The notes below the pieces were generated by a model that saw only the letters and a program-made list of their open reading frames with translations, was not told the DNA's origin and did not search any database. From NCBI GenBank assembly GCA_036495525.1, contig DASXMR010000100.1:1-64000 (forward strand): a DNA stretch of 64,000 nucleotides, given 5' to 3'. Source of the stretch: DASXMR01 sp036495525. Lineage in GTDB: Bacteria; Actinomycetota; Actinomycetes; Streptosporangiales; Streptosporangiaceae. The position numbers and the translations under genes are program-made. This document shows positions 17,050 through 25,356 of the stretch, piece by piece (the stretch's first letter is position 1; every line of letters starts with the position of its first letter).

Positions 17050-18812
17050 CAGATTTCCCGGCCGGCGCGACGCTCGTCCGGCGGCGGACGGTAGCCGGAG
17101 GACCGGTATCCCGGCGGATAGCCGGGCGGGTCCGGCTCGGCCGGCTGCCGGTCCGCGCCGCCTTCTGGCGGGTACCGGTGCAGGCCGGCGTCGGGCGGGT
17201 AATGGTCAAGGGCCGCGTCCGGCGGGTAGCGGTCCTGGCCGGCGCCCGGCGGGTAGCGCTCCGGCTCAGGAACATACGGGTCATCGCCGGCGCCCGGCGG
17301 GTAGCCGTCTGGCCCTTCCGGGTAGGGATCAGCATCCGGCGGGTAGCTGCCGGGCTCGGCCGGGTAGTGCTCCGTCCCGTCGGGGTACTGGCCCGGCTGC
17401 TGCGGGCGGTAGGGGGGAAGCCGGCCAGAATCGGGCCTGATGAACTCGATGGAGCCGGCCCCCGTCTGGTCCAGGATGTCGGCGATGGAGGGGAACGGCG
17501 AGACCTTGGCCTGCTGCAGCCCGAGCTCGATCACGTTCGTCGCCAGCACGCAGGGCCTGCGCTCGGCCTCAAAACGGGCAACGTACGGACGCTGCATGTG
17601 CTCGTCGTAGGCGGCCCGGTCCTTGTAGACCTCGTACAGGATCCGCTGCAGCGGCGCGGAAGGCACCCCGTGCACGATGTAGACCAGCGTGTCGGGCTCC
17701 CTGCTCCGGACTTCTTCCACGACGCGCTCGGTCAGCCGGTCAAACTCGGCCGCGCCCTCCTGCAGCAGCGTGTAAATGGCGATCTGGCCGAACATGCGGG
17801 CCCGCGCCTCCGGGTCGTCAGCCTCGGCGTGCCCGGCCCGGCCGCGGTCGTCTCCCTGGTTCCGGCCGCCCGCCCAGCTGCCCGCCGCCGCGAGGCCGAC
17901 CTCACCAGGCCCGCCGTCCGGGTAGCCGCCAGCCGGCCGCCGCCCGGCTGGCTCAGGGCGGTAAAGCCCGTCGCCCCGGTACACGCCGCCCTGGCCGCCG
18001 GTCGTCACCGGGTCGAAGTCACCGGTTTCGCCGGTCCGCCCCCACGGGTCATGGCCGTCCCAGCCATAGTCGTCATCGTCAGCGTATTCGGCCAGGCCAT
18101 GCAGCACGTCGGTCCTTGCCCGGCCGGCCCGCATCCCCGCTGCCCAGGTCAGCGCAGCCGCGGCCAGGCACAGCAGCGGGAAGAGCGAGCTGAGCGGCAG
18201 GTTGATCCCGGCATGCTCGCCGAGCACGACTGCCAGCGGCGGGATAATCAGCGCGAGCGCTGCGAGCGCAGCCAGCAGCACCGCCCTCGAGGCGTCCCGC
18301 CAGCGAGGATCATGACGGGACCTGATCACCACCGTGATGAGGCCGGCCAGCGCGACGATGGTGACGGCGGGCGCCATGCCGTACTGCAGCAAATTGTTCG
18401 GGATCAGCTCAAAGTGCGCGCGCGGCGAAGGCCAGCTCTTGCTGAACGCCACCTCAGGCGTGAGCGGGTCCGAGCTGAGGATCACCAGCGCCACGAATCC
18501 GAATGCGGGCAGGAGCAACCGGGCCGCGAAGCGGGCCGGCAGAGTCCGCTCGGCCACCTCGGCCATGCCGAGGCAGATCGCGATCGGCGCGACGACCTGG
18601 GCGCCGATCTCCATCAGCCGGAAGGTGACCGGGCCGAAGCCCGAGGCGAAGCCGAGCGTCATTGCGCCGAGCGCGACGGTGAGCCCGAGCAGCGCGATCA
18701 GCCAGGCGATCAGGTCTGCCCTCGGCTCGCGGTAGCTGCGTGACCCGAGCACGCCGACGCCGGCAGCCGCCACGACGGTGCCGAGAAACGCCAGGATGAG
18801 GGATGCAAGCAT
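17049..18812 (-). CDS. Polytopic membrane protein with ABM-like domain and Tyr/Pro-rich repeat tail
   Basis: A 587-residue mosaic. Residues 1-225 form about seven transmembrane helices with short loops. Residues 230-330 are a Gly/Asp-rich linker. Around 335-440 (MFGQIAIYTLLQEGAAEFDRL to RRPCVLATNVIELGL) the sequence looks like an antibiotic-biosynthesis-monooxygenase (ABM) ferredoxin-like fold, with a Tyr/His-containing segment (YIVHGVPSAPLQRILYEVYKDR). The last 125 residues are a low-complexity tail built from units of the type RYPPDAG or YPPGAG. ABM domains usually act on aromatic substrates or heme, but whether this one is catalytic is unknown. Coupled to the glutaredoxin gene by a one-base overlap, so a membrane redox function is plausible. 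The start at 18812 gives MLASLILAFLGTVV directly. Confidence 0.8.
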   Translation of the reverse strand: MLASLILAFLGTVVAAAGVGVLGSRSYREPRADLIAWLIALLGLTVALGAMTLGFASGFGPVTFRLMEIGAQVVAPIAICLGMAEVAERTLPARFAARLLLPAFGFVALVILSSDPLTPEVAFSKSWPSPRAHFELIPNNLLQYGMAPAVTIVALAGLITVVIRSRHDPRWRDASRAVLLAALAALALIIPPLAVVLGEHAGINLPLSSLFPLLCLAAAALTWAAGMRAGRARTDVLHGLAEYADDDDYGWDGHDPWGRTGETGDFDPVTTGGQGGVYRGDGLYRPEPAGRRPAGGYPDGGPGEVGLAAAGSWAGGRNQGDDRGRAGHAEADDPEARARMFGQIAIYTLLQEGAAEFDRLTERVVEEVRSREPDTLVYIVHGVPSAPLQRILYEVYKDRAAYDEHMQRPYVARFEAERRPCVLATNVIELGLQQAKVSPFPSIADILDQTGAGSIEFIRPDSGRLPPYRPQQPGQYPDGTEHYPAEPGSYPPDADPYPEGPDGYPPGAGDDPYVPEPERYPPGAGQDRYPPDAALDHYPPDAGLHRYPPEGGADRQPAEPDPPGYPPGYRSSGYRPPPDERRAGREI

Positions 18813-18914
18813 TGCTGACTATGGTGCCCGACCTGAGCCCATGGTGTGAACATACGCCTGACCTGGCTCGGCACAGCGGGCGCCGGCCGGCTGGCGCCGG
18901 TAGGCTCCATCATC

Positions 18915-19856
18915 ATGACGGGCCTGCTTGATCGCCTCGCAGCGACCGGGTCAGCGGGCGCCGGGCGATCGGTGAGCGCGCCGGGCCGCGGGCAGCAGGC
19001 AGCTATCGGGCGCCGTGCCGCGCTGGCCGGGGCCGCGTCGGCTGCCGCCGCTGATGTCGAGAGACCGGAGCCGGTGCCCGACCCGGACGCAGGCGCTTTC
19101 TTCGATGTTGACAACACGCTCATGCGCGGGGCGTCGATCTACTACTTCGCCCGCGGCCTGGCCGCGCGCAACATGTTCGGGCCGCGTGACCTGGTGCGGC
19201 TGGCCTGGGGCCAGCTGGCGTTCCGGCTGCGGGGGGCTGAGAACGCGGACCACATCGACGCGGCGAGGCAGGCGGCGCTCGCGTTCGTCGCCGGGCACAA
19301 GGTCGCTGAGATCGCTGCGCTGGGCGAGGAAATCTACGACGAGACGATGGCCGACCGGGTGTGGGAGGGCACCAGGCAGCTCACCAGGGCGCACCTGGAG
19401 GCCGGCCAGCGGGTCTGGCTCGTCACCGCCACGCCAGTGGAGCTGGCCAGCATCATCTCCCGGCGACTCGACCTGACCGGCGCGCTCGGCACCGTCGCCG
19501 AGACCAGGGACGGCGTGTACACCGGCCGGCTCATCGGCAGCCTGCTGCACGGCGAGGCGAAGGCGGTCGCGATCCGCGCGCTCGCCGAGCGCGAGGGCCT
19601 CGACCTGAGCCGGTGCAGTGCCTACAGCGACTCGGTCAATGACCTGCCGATGCTGTCCATGGTCGGCCACCCCCACGTGGTGAATCCGGACGCCGACCTG
19701 CGCACCGTGGCGCGGATGCGGCACTGGCCGGTGCACGACTTCCGGTCCGGCCGCAGGGCAACGATGGTCGCGCTGCCGGTGGCCGCCGGCGCCGGCGCGA
19801 TCGCCGGCGGGCTCGCTGTCGGCCTCGCGGTCTGGCGGCGCCGCAGCACTGGCTAG
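18915..19856 (+). CDS. HAD-IB family phosphatase with C-terminal membrane anchor
   Basis: A 313-residue SerB-like phosphatase of the HAD-IB group. Motif I is AAFFDVDNTLMRGASI-like (FFDVDNTLM), motif II is VTATPVE, and motif III/IV lies in CSAYSDSVNDLPML. A Gly/Ala-rich helix at the C-terminus (VALPVAAGAGAIAGGLAVGL) followed by WRRR suggests a membrane tether. Actinobacterial homologues in the same context share this architecture. The substrate is unknown; neighbours suggest phospholipid or lysophosphatidate metabolism. I prefer the ATG at 18915, but an in-frame GTG at 18846 is possible. Its stop overlaps that of the convergent acyltransferase within a CTAG tetramer. Confidence 0.88.
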   Translation: MTGLLDRLAATGSAGAGRSVSAPGRGQQAAIGRRAALAGAASAAAADVERPEPVPDPDAGAFFDVDNTLMRGASIYYFARGLAARNMFGPRDLVRLAWGQLAFRLRGAENADHIDAARQAALAFVAGHKVAEIAALGEEIYDETMADRVWEGTRQLTRAHLEAGQRVWLVTATPVELASIISRRLDLTGALGTVAETRDGVYTGRLIGSLLHGEAKAVAIRALAEREGLDLSRCSAYSDSVNDLPMLSMVGHPHVVNPDADLRTVARMRHWPVHDFRSGRRATMVALPVAAGAGAIAGGLAVGLAVWRRRSTG

Positions 19857-20722
19857 CCGAACGCAGGACCGCGCTCGGCCACCAGCTGGTCAAGCTTGGC
19901 CTGAATCGTGCCCTTGACCTGGCTGGCGAGCTTGCGCACGGCCGGGTCAGATGTCCGCAGCGCACCGCTGCCCGGCGCGGCAGGAAGCACCGGCTCGCAG
20001 AATTCGATGATCCACCTGGACGGCAGCGGCACGGCGCCGATCGGGCCGAGCCAGGGGAACAGAGGCGTGACCGGGAAGTAAGGCAGCCGCAGCAGGCGCG
20101 CGAGCGAGCGCCAGTTGCCGATCATCGGATAGATCTCCTCGGCGCCGACGATCGCGCACGGGATGATCGGCACGCCAGCCCGGCTGGCGGTGAGCGCGAA
20201 CCCGCCACGGCCGAATCGCTGCAGCTGATACCGCTCACTGAACGGCTTGCCGACCCCCTTGAAGCCCTCGGGAAACACGCCGACCAGCTCCCCGGCGGCC
20301 AGTAGCTGAGCTGCCGCGGCCGGGTCGGCGCGAACATGACCGCTGCGCCTGGCCACCTCGGACAGGCCGGGGATCTCGTACACCAGGTCAGCGCCGAGCA
20401 GCCGCAGGTGCCGGTGCGCTGGGTGCTCGTCGAACACGCCCGCCTGCAGCATGATGGCGTCCAGCGGCAGCACGCCTGAGTGGTTCGCGACCACGAGGGC
20501 CGGCCCGTCAGCGGGAACCATGGCCAGGCCCCGCATCTGCACCCGGAACCACTGCCGGTACAGCGCCCTCGCGGCGGGCATGACGACATGGCTGGTGAAG
20601 TCAGGGTCGAAGCCGGTCTCGTCTACCTCGAATTCGCCCGCATACCGGCGCCGGAGGAACTCGGCCGCGGCGTCCAGCCGCTGCCGCCAGTCCGCCGGAC
20701 CCGCCGGCCCGCCTGTACTCAT
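19853..20722 (-). CDS. 1-acylglycerol-3-phosphate O-acyltransferase-like (PlsC family) protein
   Basis: A 289-residue lysophospholipid acyltransferase. The acceptor/catalytic block is VVANHSGVLPLDAIML (HX4D-like; the usual NHxxxxD reads H-S-G-V-L-P-L-D, one residue longer than strict HX4D). Block II is EIPGLSEVARR and block III is GVFPEGFKGVGKPF. A C-terminal Lys/Arg-rich helix follows (VRKLASQVKGTIQAKLDQL). It probably acts at the inner membrane face in phospholipid or glycolipid synthesis. Paired convergently with the HAD-IB phosphatase, a combination conserved near bS22 in actinobacteria. The NAD-dependent epimerase gene often found between this gene and bS22 is absent here. Confidence 0.86.
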   Translation of the reverse strand: MSTGGPAGPADWRQRLDAAAEFLRRRYAGEFEVDETGFDPDFTSHVVMPAARALYRQWFRVQMRGLAMVPADGPALVVANHSGVLPLDAIMLQAGVFDEHPAHRHLRLLGADLVYEIPGLSEVARRSGHVRADPAAAAQLLAAGELVGVFPEGFKGVGKPFSERYQLQRFGRGGFALTASRAGVPIIPCAIVGAEEIYPMIGNWRSLARLLRLPYFPVTPLFPWLGPIGAVPLPSRWIIEFCEPVLPAAPGSGALRTSDPAVRKLASQVKGTIQAKLDQLVAERGPAFG

Positions 20723-20848
20723 CGCCTTCCTGAACCGCGCCCCCTGGCCGATGCCGCGGTCCAGGCCGCCGTCACGGTTGCCAGCGGCGGGCCGGCGGCC
20801 TCTCGGCAGCCGGGCGCAGTGGCAGCCGGGCGCGGCTGCCAGCGGTAG

Positions 20849-20947
20849 CTACTTCTTGTTCCTGCGCTGAACCCTGGTCTTGCGCAGCAGCTTGCGGTGC
20901 TTCTTCTTGGCCATCCGCTTGCGCCGCTTCTTGATGACTGAACCCAC
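20849..20947 (-). CDS. Ribosomal small protein bS22 / AURKAIP1-COX24 domain protein
   Basis: A 32-residue, extremely basic protein (GSVIKKRRKRMAKKKHRKLL followed by RKTRVQRRNKK). It is nearly invariant in actinobacteria and is a subunit of the small ribosomal subunit (bS22 of mycobacterial ribosomes; AURKAIP1/COX24 domain). The GTG at 20947 starts the conserved block VGSVIKKRRK. An upstream-extended reading frame of 69 codons exists but its N-terminus looks non-coding. A GAGGGTGG element lies just upstream. It stands alone between the acyltransferase and the small HTH gene. Confidence 0.93.
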   Translation of the reverse strand: MGSVIKKRRKRMAKKKHRKLLRKTRVQRRNKK

Positions 20948-21149
20948 GAAACCACCCTCGAATCGATTGCTGGCTGACGGGCAGGCCGGCGCGCGATGCG
21001 CGACACCCGCCTCCAGGGCGGCCGGGCACACGCCAGGGCCAAAGCGTACCCCCAGCAATGGCCTGCCCAGCCTGGCCGGCCTGCCAATGGCCGTGCGGAG
21101 GGCAGCCTCAGCGCCCCGTACTTGTCCGGGATCGCTGGCCGCCAGGCCG

Positions 21150-21353
21150 TCAGTCGGTCCCCACGTACGCGGCGCGCAGATACTGATTGACCGCCTGCTC
21201 TGGCACCCGGAAGGAACGGCCGACGCGGATCGCTTCCAGGTCGCCCGAGTGCACCAGGCGGTAGACGGTCATCTTGGAAACGCGCATGATCGTGGCGACC
21301 TCCGCCACGGTCAGGAACCTGACATCGCTGAGCGGGGTAACGTCTGCTGCCAT
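21150..21353 (-). CDS. Small helix-turn-helix (excisionase/MerR-like) DNA-binding protein
   Basis: A 67-residue protein with one winged HTH: FLTVAEVATIMRVSKMTVYR (recognition helix), then LVHSGDLEAIRVGRSFRVPE (wing). It belongs to the BldC-like/excisionase fold widespread in actinobacteria. The ATG is preceded by GAGGG at good spacing. Its fixed position beside bS22 in other genomes suggests a housekeeping regulator rather than a phage excisionase. Targets are unknown. Confidence 0.88.
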   Translation of the reverse strand: MAADVTPLSDVRFLTVAEVATIMRVSKMTVYRLVHSGDLEAIRVGRSFRVPEQAVNQYLRAAYVGTD

Positions 21354-21858
21354 TGAAGAACCCTCTTCCAGCGGATCTCAGGTGCGCGCAAGGTCTAGCG
21401 CACCAGTCACGTCCGTCTCCAGCGTAAGTCCTGTTCGGAAAAGGGCAAGCCCTGCCGAGCATGCCCATTTCGACGCTATTGGCATCGCGGCGTGACGCAT
21501 TTTCCTGGCGCAAGAACGCAGCGGGAAGCCAGCGGTGCGTCGCCGATCGCGGCCAGGCGGCCGTGCTGCCGACGGCAGCAGTGGCCATTCAGCCGACCGG
21601 CGTGCCGCTGACCTGGATGAATGACAGGCCCGTCGGCCGCCGGCGCTGATCACCTGGCCAGCCTTCGGTAGCTGGCTCTCGCTGCCTGCGCGGGACGGGG
21701 GACAGCATTGCCGGCCAGTATTCCGGCCGCCAGCGCAATTCCGCCGGATACTGAGTCGGCCAATGTGACCCAATGGCCACACTCACCTCACCCGGTGTTG
21801 CCAGTCGCCTGGAGACATGCCGGCTGGGGCCCGGGCGCTGGCGGCCAGGCCCTCGCCT
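21354..21858. other. Gene-free stretch downstream of the small HTH promoter region
   Basis: About 500 bases hold no reading frame with convincing codon bias or initiation signal. The right end merges with the terminator of arsR. The left end must carry the promoter of the small HTH gene. I see no repeats or mobile-element remnants. It marks the left border of the arsR-questin oxidase-lipoprotein group. Confidence 0.5.
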
Positions 21859-21884
21859 GCCTGGTAGGCCCTGGCCTACCAGGC
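21859..21884 (-). terminator. Hairpin terminator at the arsR stop codon
   Basis: A perfect 12-base inverted repeat, GCCTGGTAGGCC and GGCCTACCAGGC, separated by two bases, overlaps the arsR stop codon. No T-run follows, as is common for GC-rich actinobacterial terminators. Confidence 0.6.
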
Positions 21885-22184
21885 CGGCCCGGATGCCGCG
21901 GGCGAGACCGACTCAGCGCTCGCGGCCATGCCGCTCAGCCGGCCAGCCAGGTAGGCCAGCCGGCCAGCCACCAGGCGGTAGCAGATCGTGTTGCCGCGAC
22001 GCTGGGCGGCGACCAGTCCTGCTTCGCGCAGCGTCCGCAGGTGAGCCGAGATCGTTGGCTGGGAGACATCGAAGAACTCGGTGAAGTCACAGGCGCAGAT
22101 GCCGGGCTCGGCGGCCAGTCGCTCGAGAATCCCCCAGCGCACCGGGTGCGCCAGGGCTCGCATGACGTCAATCTCGTCTTGCAC
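21876..22184 (-). CDS. ArsR/SmtB-family transcriptional regulator
   Basis: A 102-residue winged-helix repressor. It opens with DVMRALAHPVRWGILERLA and has the pair CACDF in the segment usually preceding the recognition helix (VSQPTISAHLRTLREAGLV), followed by the wing RRGNTICYRL. The two cysteines sit at the alpha3 position used for metal or metalloid sensing in ArsR proteins (ELCVCDL-like), so a thiophilic metal inducer is possible. The C-terminal 20 residues are low-complexity. It is divergent from the questin-oxidase-like gene, with AT-rich inverted repeats in the 60 bases between them, and most likely controls that gene and itself. Confidence 0.9.
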   Translation of the reverse strand: MQDEIDVMRALAHPVRWGILERLAAEPGICACDFTEFFDVSQPTISAHLRTLREAGLVAAQRRGNTICYRLVAGRLAYLAGRLSGMAASAESVSPAASGPAW

Positions 22185-22193
22185 CCGGCTAGC

Positions 22194-22230
22194 ATATCGT
22201 CTTGCAGCGATATAGGGTCTTCGCTATATA
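22194..22230. promoter_or_regulatory. Probable ArsR operator between arsR and the questin-oxidase-like gene
   Basis: An AT-rich island in very GC-rich DNA contains the perfect inverted repeat ATATCG-N8-CGATAT (22194-22213) and an adjoining TATAG-N8-CTATA (22211-22228). ArsR-family operators are typically imperfect AT-rich dyads of this kind overlapping divergent promoters. Binding is inferred. Confidence 0.7.
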
Positions 22231-22244
22231 GAAGGGAGACGATG

Positions 22245-23351
22245 ATGTCGGAGCACAGCGCGTCCCGGCCTGGCAAGGCAGGGAGTCACTCCAGCCAGCA
22301 GGCCGCGCCGCTGGCTGCCAGTGCGGCCGAGGACATTCTCGACGCCAGCCTTAGCCGTCTCGCCGTCACCGGGCCCGAGTACGCCGGCGGGCTGTCCAAT
22401 CACGGCCCGATGGGCGCCGAGGCGATGGTCAGGCTGGACCGCGCCGGGAGCGTCAGCGGGTGGCTCGACGAATACCTCAGGGCACTCGACGAGGCACCAA
22501 GGCCCTCAGCCAGGATCACCGATGAGAACTGGCGCGACGCCCTCGGGTCCAGCGGCCGCGTCGCGGACTGGGAGCTGTACCTGCGGGCACAGCTGGCCGA
22601 GCAGCCGTGGCAGCAAGTGCTCGCCCGCTGGTGGCCGCGGCTGCTGCCCGGCGTCGCTGCCGCCGCCACGCACGGCGTTATCAGGACCTCGCACGCGGCG
22701 CGCAGCCTGGCAGCCGCGCCGACTGGCGAGCGGTCAGCCGAGCTGGCCCGCGCGCTGGCCTACTGGGCGGCGAGCTACCTGGAAGTGCCAGGCTCGCCGG
22801 TCACCGCCGGGCAGCTGAGCCTGGACGCCGCGGTCAGCGGCCTGCCGGTGGCACCGGGGCCGGTGCCGCCGGGCCTGATTACCATCCGGCTCCGGTCCAG
22901 CCTGTCCGCCGAGCCGGCCTTCCCGGCAGCGGTCACCGCGCTGCGCCCGCCAGCTGACGTGCCGGCGGACATGCTGCAGCTGGCCGCGCGGTTCGCGCGG
23001 ATGTTCCTGACGCACGGCCGCACGCAGCCAATCGACTTCCTGCATGCGGTCACCGCGCCGGTCGCCGCCCGCTCGGTGCTCACGCTGCTGCCGGCTGCCC
23101 AGGCGCGCCCGACCTACGACGCGCTCTGGCAGGTAGCCGCCGGGCTTTACACGGCGTGCGCGGCCGGCGCGGTGCCAGAGCCACTGCCTGCCGGCCAGCC
23201 GCAGTCCCCGGATGACCTCGCCGATCAGGCAGTCGGCAACGGCGACGTGCACGCCATCAAGCTCACCGAGGCGTGCCTGCGGCTGCATGCCGAGGCACCC
23301 GACCCGCTGCTGCTGCATGCCGCCGCTCGCGGCATCGAGCTGCTGGGCTGA
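22245..23351 (+). CDS. Questin oxidase family protein
   Basis: A 368-residue protein of the questin-oxidase-like family, named after a fungal Baeyer-Villiger-type oxidase of anthraquinone metabolism. Family landmarks are LAVTGPEYAGGLSNHGPMGA near residue 45 and PWQQVLARWWPRLLPGVAAAATHGVIRTSHA in the middle. Histidines recur in THG, TSHA, TQPIDFLHAVT and near the C-terminus (DVHAIKLTEACLRLH), which could form a metal or substrate site. The usual bacterial role is unknown. GGGAG precedes the ATG at 22245; an adjacent in-frame ATG at 22242 is equally possible. ArsR probably represses it. Confidence 0.85.
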   Translation: MSEHSASRPGKAGSHSSQQAAPLAASAAEDILDASLSRLAVTGPEYAGGLSNHGPMGAEAMVRLDRAGSVSGWLDEYLRALDEAPRPSARITDENWRDALGSSGRVADWELYLRAQLAEQPWQQVLARWWPRLLPGVAAAATHGVIRTSHAARSLAAAPTGERSAELARALAYWAASYLEVPGSPVTAGQLSLDAAVSGLPVAPGPVPPGLITIRLRSSLSAEPAFPAAVTALRPPADVPADMLQLAARFARMFLTHGRTQPIDFLHAVTAPVAARSVLTLLPAAQARPTYDALWQVAAGLYTACAAGAVPEPLPAGQPQSPDDLADQAVGNGDVHAIKLTEACLRLHAEAPDPLLLHAAARGIELLG

Positions 23352-23385
23352 CCGGCCTGCTGCTAGCGCTCAGCGCACGACGGCG

Positions 23386-23427
23386 AGCAAGGGTTACTCG
23401 TCGGCCATCCGACCGACGAGTAACCCT
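23386..23427 (+). terminator. Perfect 17-bp hairpin between the questin oxidase and secreted-protein genes
   Basis: CAAGGGTTACTCGTCGG (23386-23402), an 8-base loop, then its exact complement (23411-23427). It ends 35 bases after the questin-oxidase stop and 62 bases before the next start. No T-run follows. It would end transcription of the upstream gene or protect an mRNA end. Confidence 0.75.
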
Positions 23428-23489
23428 TGTGGGGCCAGATTGACGGTCGTATAACGGTGTTGCCCGACAGGCCAATTAAGGAGGCTGAG

Positions 23490-25274
23490 ATGAGACGCGG
23501 ATTAGGAGTGGCCATTCCCGTCGTCATGGTCGCGGCATCGCTGACGCTGGTGTCCGGCAGCGCCGTGCCAGCGATATCCGCAGCGGTCCAGAACAACGCG
23601 CCGCCGTCTAACGCCACCGTGAAGATCGCCGGGCCGCAGCACTTCTGCGGCACCAACGGCATCACGTGCACCGAGCCGGCCCTGAACTGGGACGAGTTCG
23701 CGGGATTCGACGCGGCCAGGAAGGCCGGCGCGCACATCTCCGGTTACATCGGTCATGACGAGCCAGCCACCCTGTTCAACTCGAACCGGCCGGGCTCCGG
23801 CAACGACGTCACCTACCAGATGGTCCTGCCGAAGGACCCGCCCACCGCGCCCAAGCAAGACGGCAGCGGCGGCACGGACAGCTTCCAGCTGCACCCGACG
23901 TTCTGGCTGGGCATGGTCATGTGCGACGACCAGGGCTCGCCCAACCCGGACGGCATGGCGCTCGACGGCCATGCGACCATCCCGTGCAAGCCGGACAGCA
24001 ACTCCAACATCTTCGAGAACCTGAACCCGAGCAGCTCTCACTACATCGGCCTCGGTCCAGGCCAGGCCTACGAGGAGATGCAGTTCTACCCGCCTGGCTG
24101 GGCCCCGTGGCCGGCCGGGATCGGCTGCACAGCCAGGCAGTGGTGCGCCGCGCTGAACATCGACACCTTCTCCGAGAACGACAACACCGGCCAGTTCAAC
24201 AACACCGCCTGCCTCAACTCGGTGGGCCCTGAGCCGGTGAACTTCGCGTTCATCACCAAGAACGGGAAGTCCACCGCACCGGCCAACCCTGGCAGCCCGC
24301 AGCACTTCGTCCCCCACCCCAAGCGTGACTTCCTGATGAACGCTGGTGACTCGATCAGCGTTCACCTCTTCGACACGCCCAGCGGGCTGCGGGTGACGAT
24401 CCGCGATCACACCACCCACACGCACGGCTCGATGACGGCCAGCAAGGCCAACGGATTCGGCAACGTTGTGTTCAACCCGAGCGCGACCACCTGCCAGATC
24501 ACGCCGTACAACTTCCACCCCGAATTCAGCACCTCAACGCCGCAGACCCGCAACGTCACCGCGGCGCACACCTACAACGTCGCGTTCTCCGACGAGATCG
24601 GGCACTTCGAGTACTGCGCGAAGGTCGGCACCGACCCGAACAGCACGTGCCTCAAGCCGCTCGGCGCCGACACGAACGACGGCGACACCGCCGGTCCCGA
24701 CCCGCAGGGAGATGATGACTTCTGCCTGCCGGCGTCCACCTCGCTCAAGGTGAAGATCGGAGGCTGCCTCGATATCGACGGCGACTTCGACGGGGTCGCG
24801 TACAACTTCACCTGGCCGGGCTCGATCAGCAACCCGGTGGCCGACCGGCTGCTGCACCCGACCTCGTTCCTGTTCAGCAGCCCGACGGTGCGGGGGAGGA
24901 ACTTCAGCTCGATGTCCTTTGAGTCGGACATCTCGCGCAACGAGTCCGACGACACGGCCTTCCGGGTCGACACTCCGTGCCAGCGGCACCTGCTCAACCC
25001 GGCTGACCCCAGTCCGGGCACGGGCTGCGTGAACCCGCCGCCCAACTCGGTCTTCTATCCCTTCTACAGCACCCGGCACACCGCCATGGGCTGCATGTGG
25101 CAGGAAGGCGGACCGTACATTCCGGGCACCACCAACAAGTTCGGCGGCAGCGCGCAGGCCGAGTACGGGAAACTGCGGGCGATCAACTACCCCAGCAGCC
25201 CGTTCGGCACGATCACCAAGCGATTCAACGATTTCAGGAGGAACATGGCAACGCTCCCGTGCCGGGCGAGTTGA
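23490..25274 (+). CDS. Large secreted protein of unknown function
   Basis: A 594-residue secreted protein. The signal peptide MRRGLGVAIPVVMVAASLTL ends near SAVPAISA. The mature part is rich in Asn, Ser, Thr and Asp, unlike its Ala-rich neighbours. It has many Cys (for example HFCGTNGITC, MVMCDDQGSPNPDG, GCTARQWCAAL), so an extracytoplasmic disulfide-stabilised fold is likely. Other clear patches are SGYIGHDEPATLFNSN, IRDHTTHTHGSMTASKANGF (a His-rich loop) and GGCLDIDGDFDG (an acidic, calcium-loop-like stretch). I do not recognise the family. The start is well supported by AAGGAGG five bases upstream. An in-frame extension 21 codons upstream runs into the hairpin and is rejected. The composition suggests horizontal acquisition. 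Confidence 0.85.
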   Translation: MRRGLGVAIPVVMVAASLTLVSGSAVPAISAAVQNNAPPSNATVKIAGPQHFCGTNGITCTEPALNWDEFAGFDAARKAGAHISGYIGHDEPATLFNSNRPGSGNDVTYQMVLPKDPPTAPKQDGSGGTDSFQLHPTFWLGMVMCDDQGSPNPDGMALDGHATIPCKPDSNSNIFENLNPSSSHYIGLGPGQAYEEMQFYPPGWAPWPAGIGCTARQWCAALNIDTFSENDNTGQFNNTACLNSVGPEPVNFAFITKNGKSTAPANPGSPQHFVPHPKRDFLMNAGDSISVHLFDTPSGLRVTIRDHTTHTHGSMTASKANGFGNVVFNPSATTCQITPYNFHPEFSTSTPQTRNVTAAHTYNVAFSDEIGHFEYCAKVGTDPNSTCLKPLGADTNDGDTAGPDPQGDDDFCLPASTSLKVKIGGCLDIDGDFDGVAYNFTWPGSISNPVADRLLHPTSFLFSSPTVRGRNFSSMSFESDISRNESDDTAFRVDTPCQRHLLNPADPSPGTGCVNPPPNSVFYPFYSTRHTAMGCMWQEGGPYIPGTTNKFGGSAQAEYGKLRAINYPSSPFGTITKRFNDFRRNMATLPCRAS

Positions 25275-25356
25275 CGCGCGGACGGGTGCGGCCGCATCCG
25301 GAAGCTGCTCACGACTGAGGCAGCGGGGCCGGCCACGGCATTAGCCGCGGCCGGCC

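Noticed and set aside
17090..17420. Regular repeats that could be taken for a CRISPR array or minisatellite
   Set aside because: They are in-frame codons for YPPDAG/YPPGAG-like units of variable spacing inside a real gene, with no constant repeat plus unique spacer.
17178..18743. 521-codon plus-strand frame opposite the membrane-ABM gene
   Set aside because: Arg/Gly/Val-rich translation without motifs. It is the usual long antisense frame of GC-rich DNA, while the minus strand encodes clear transmembrane helices.
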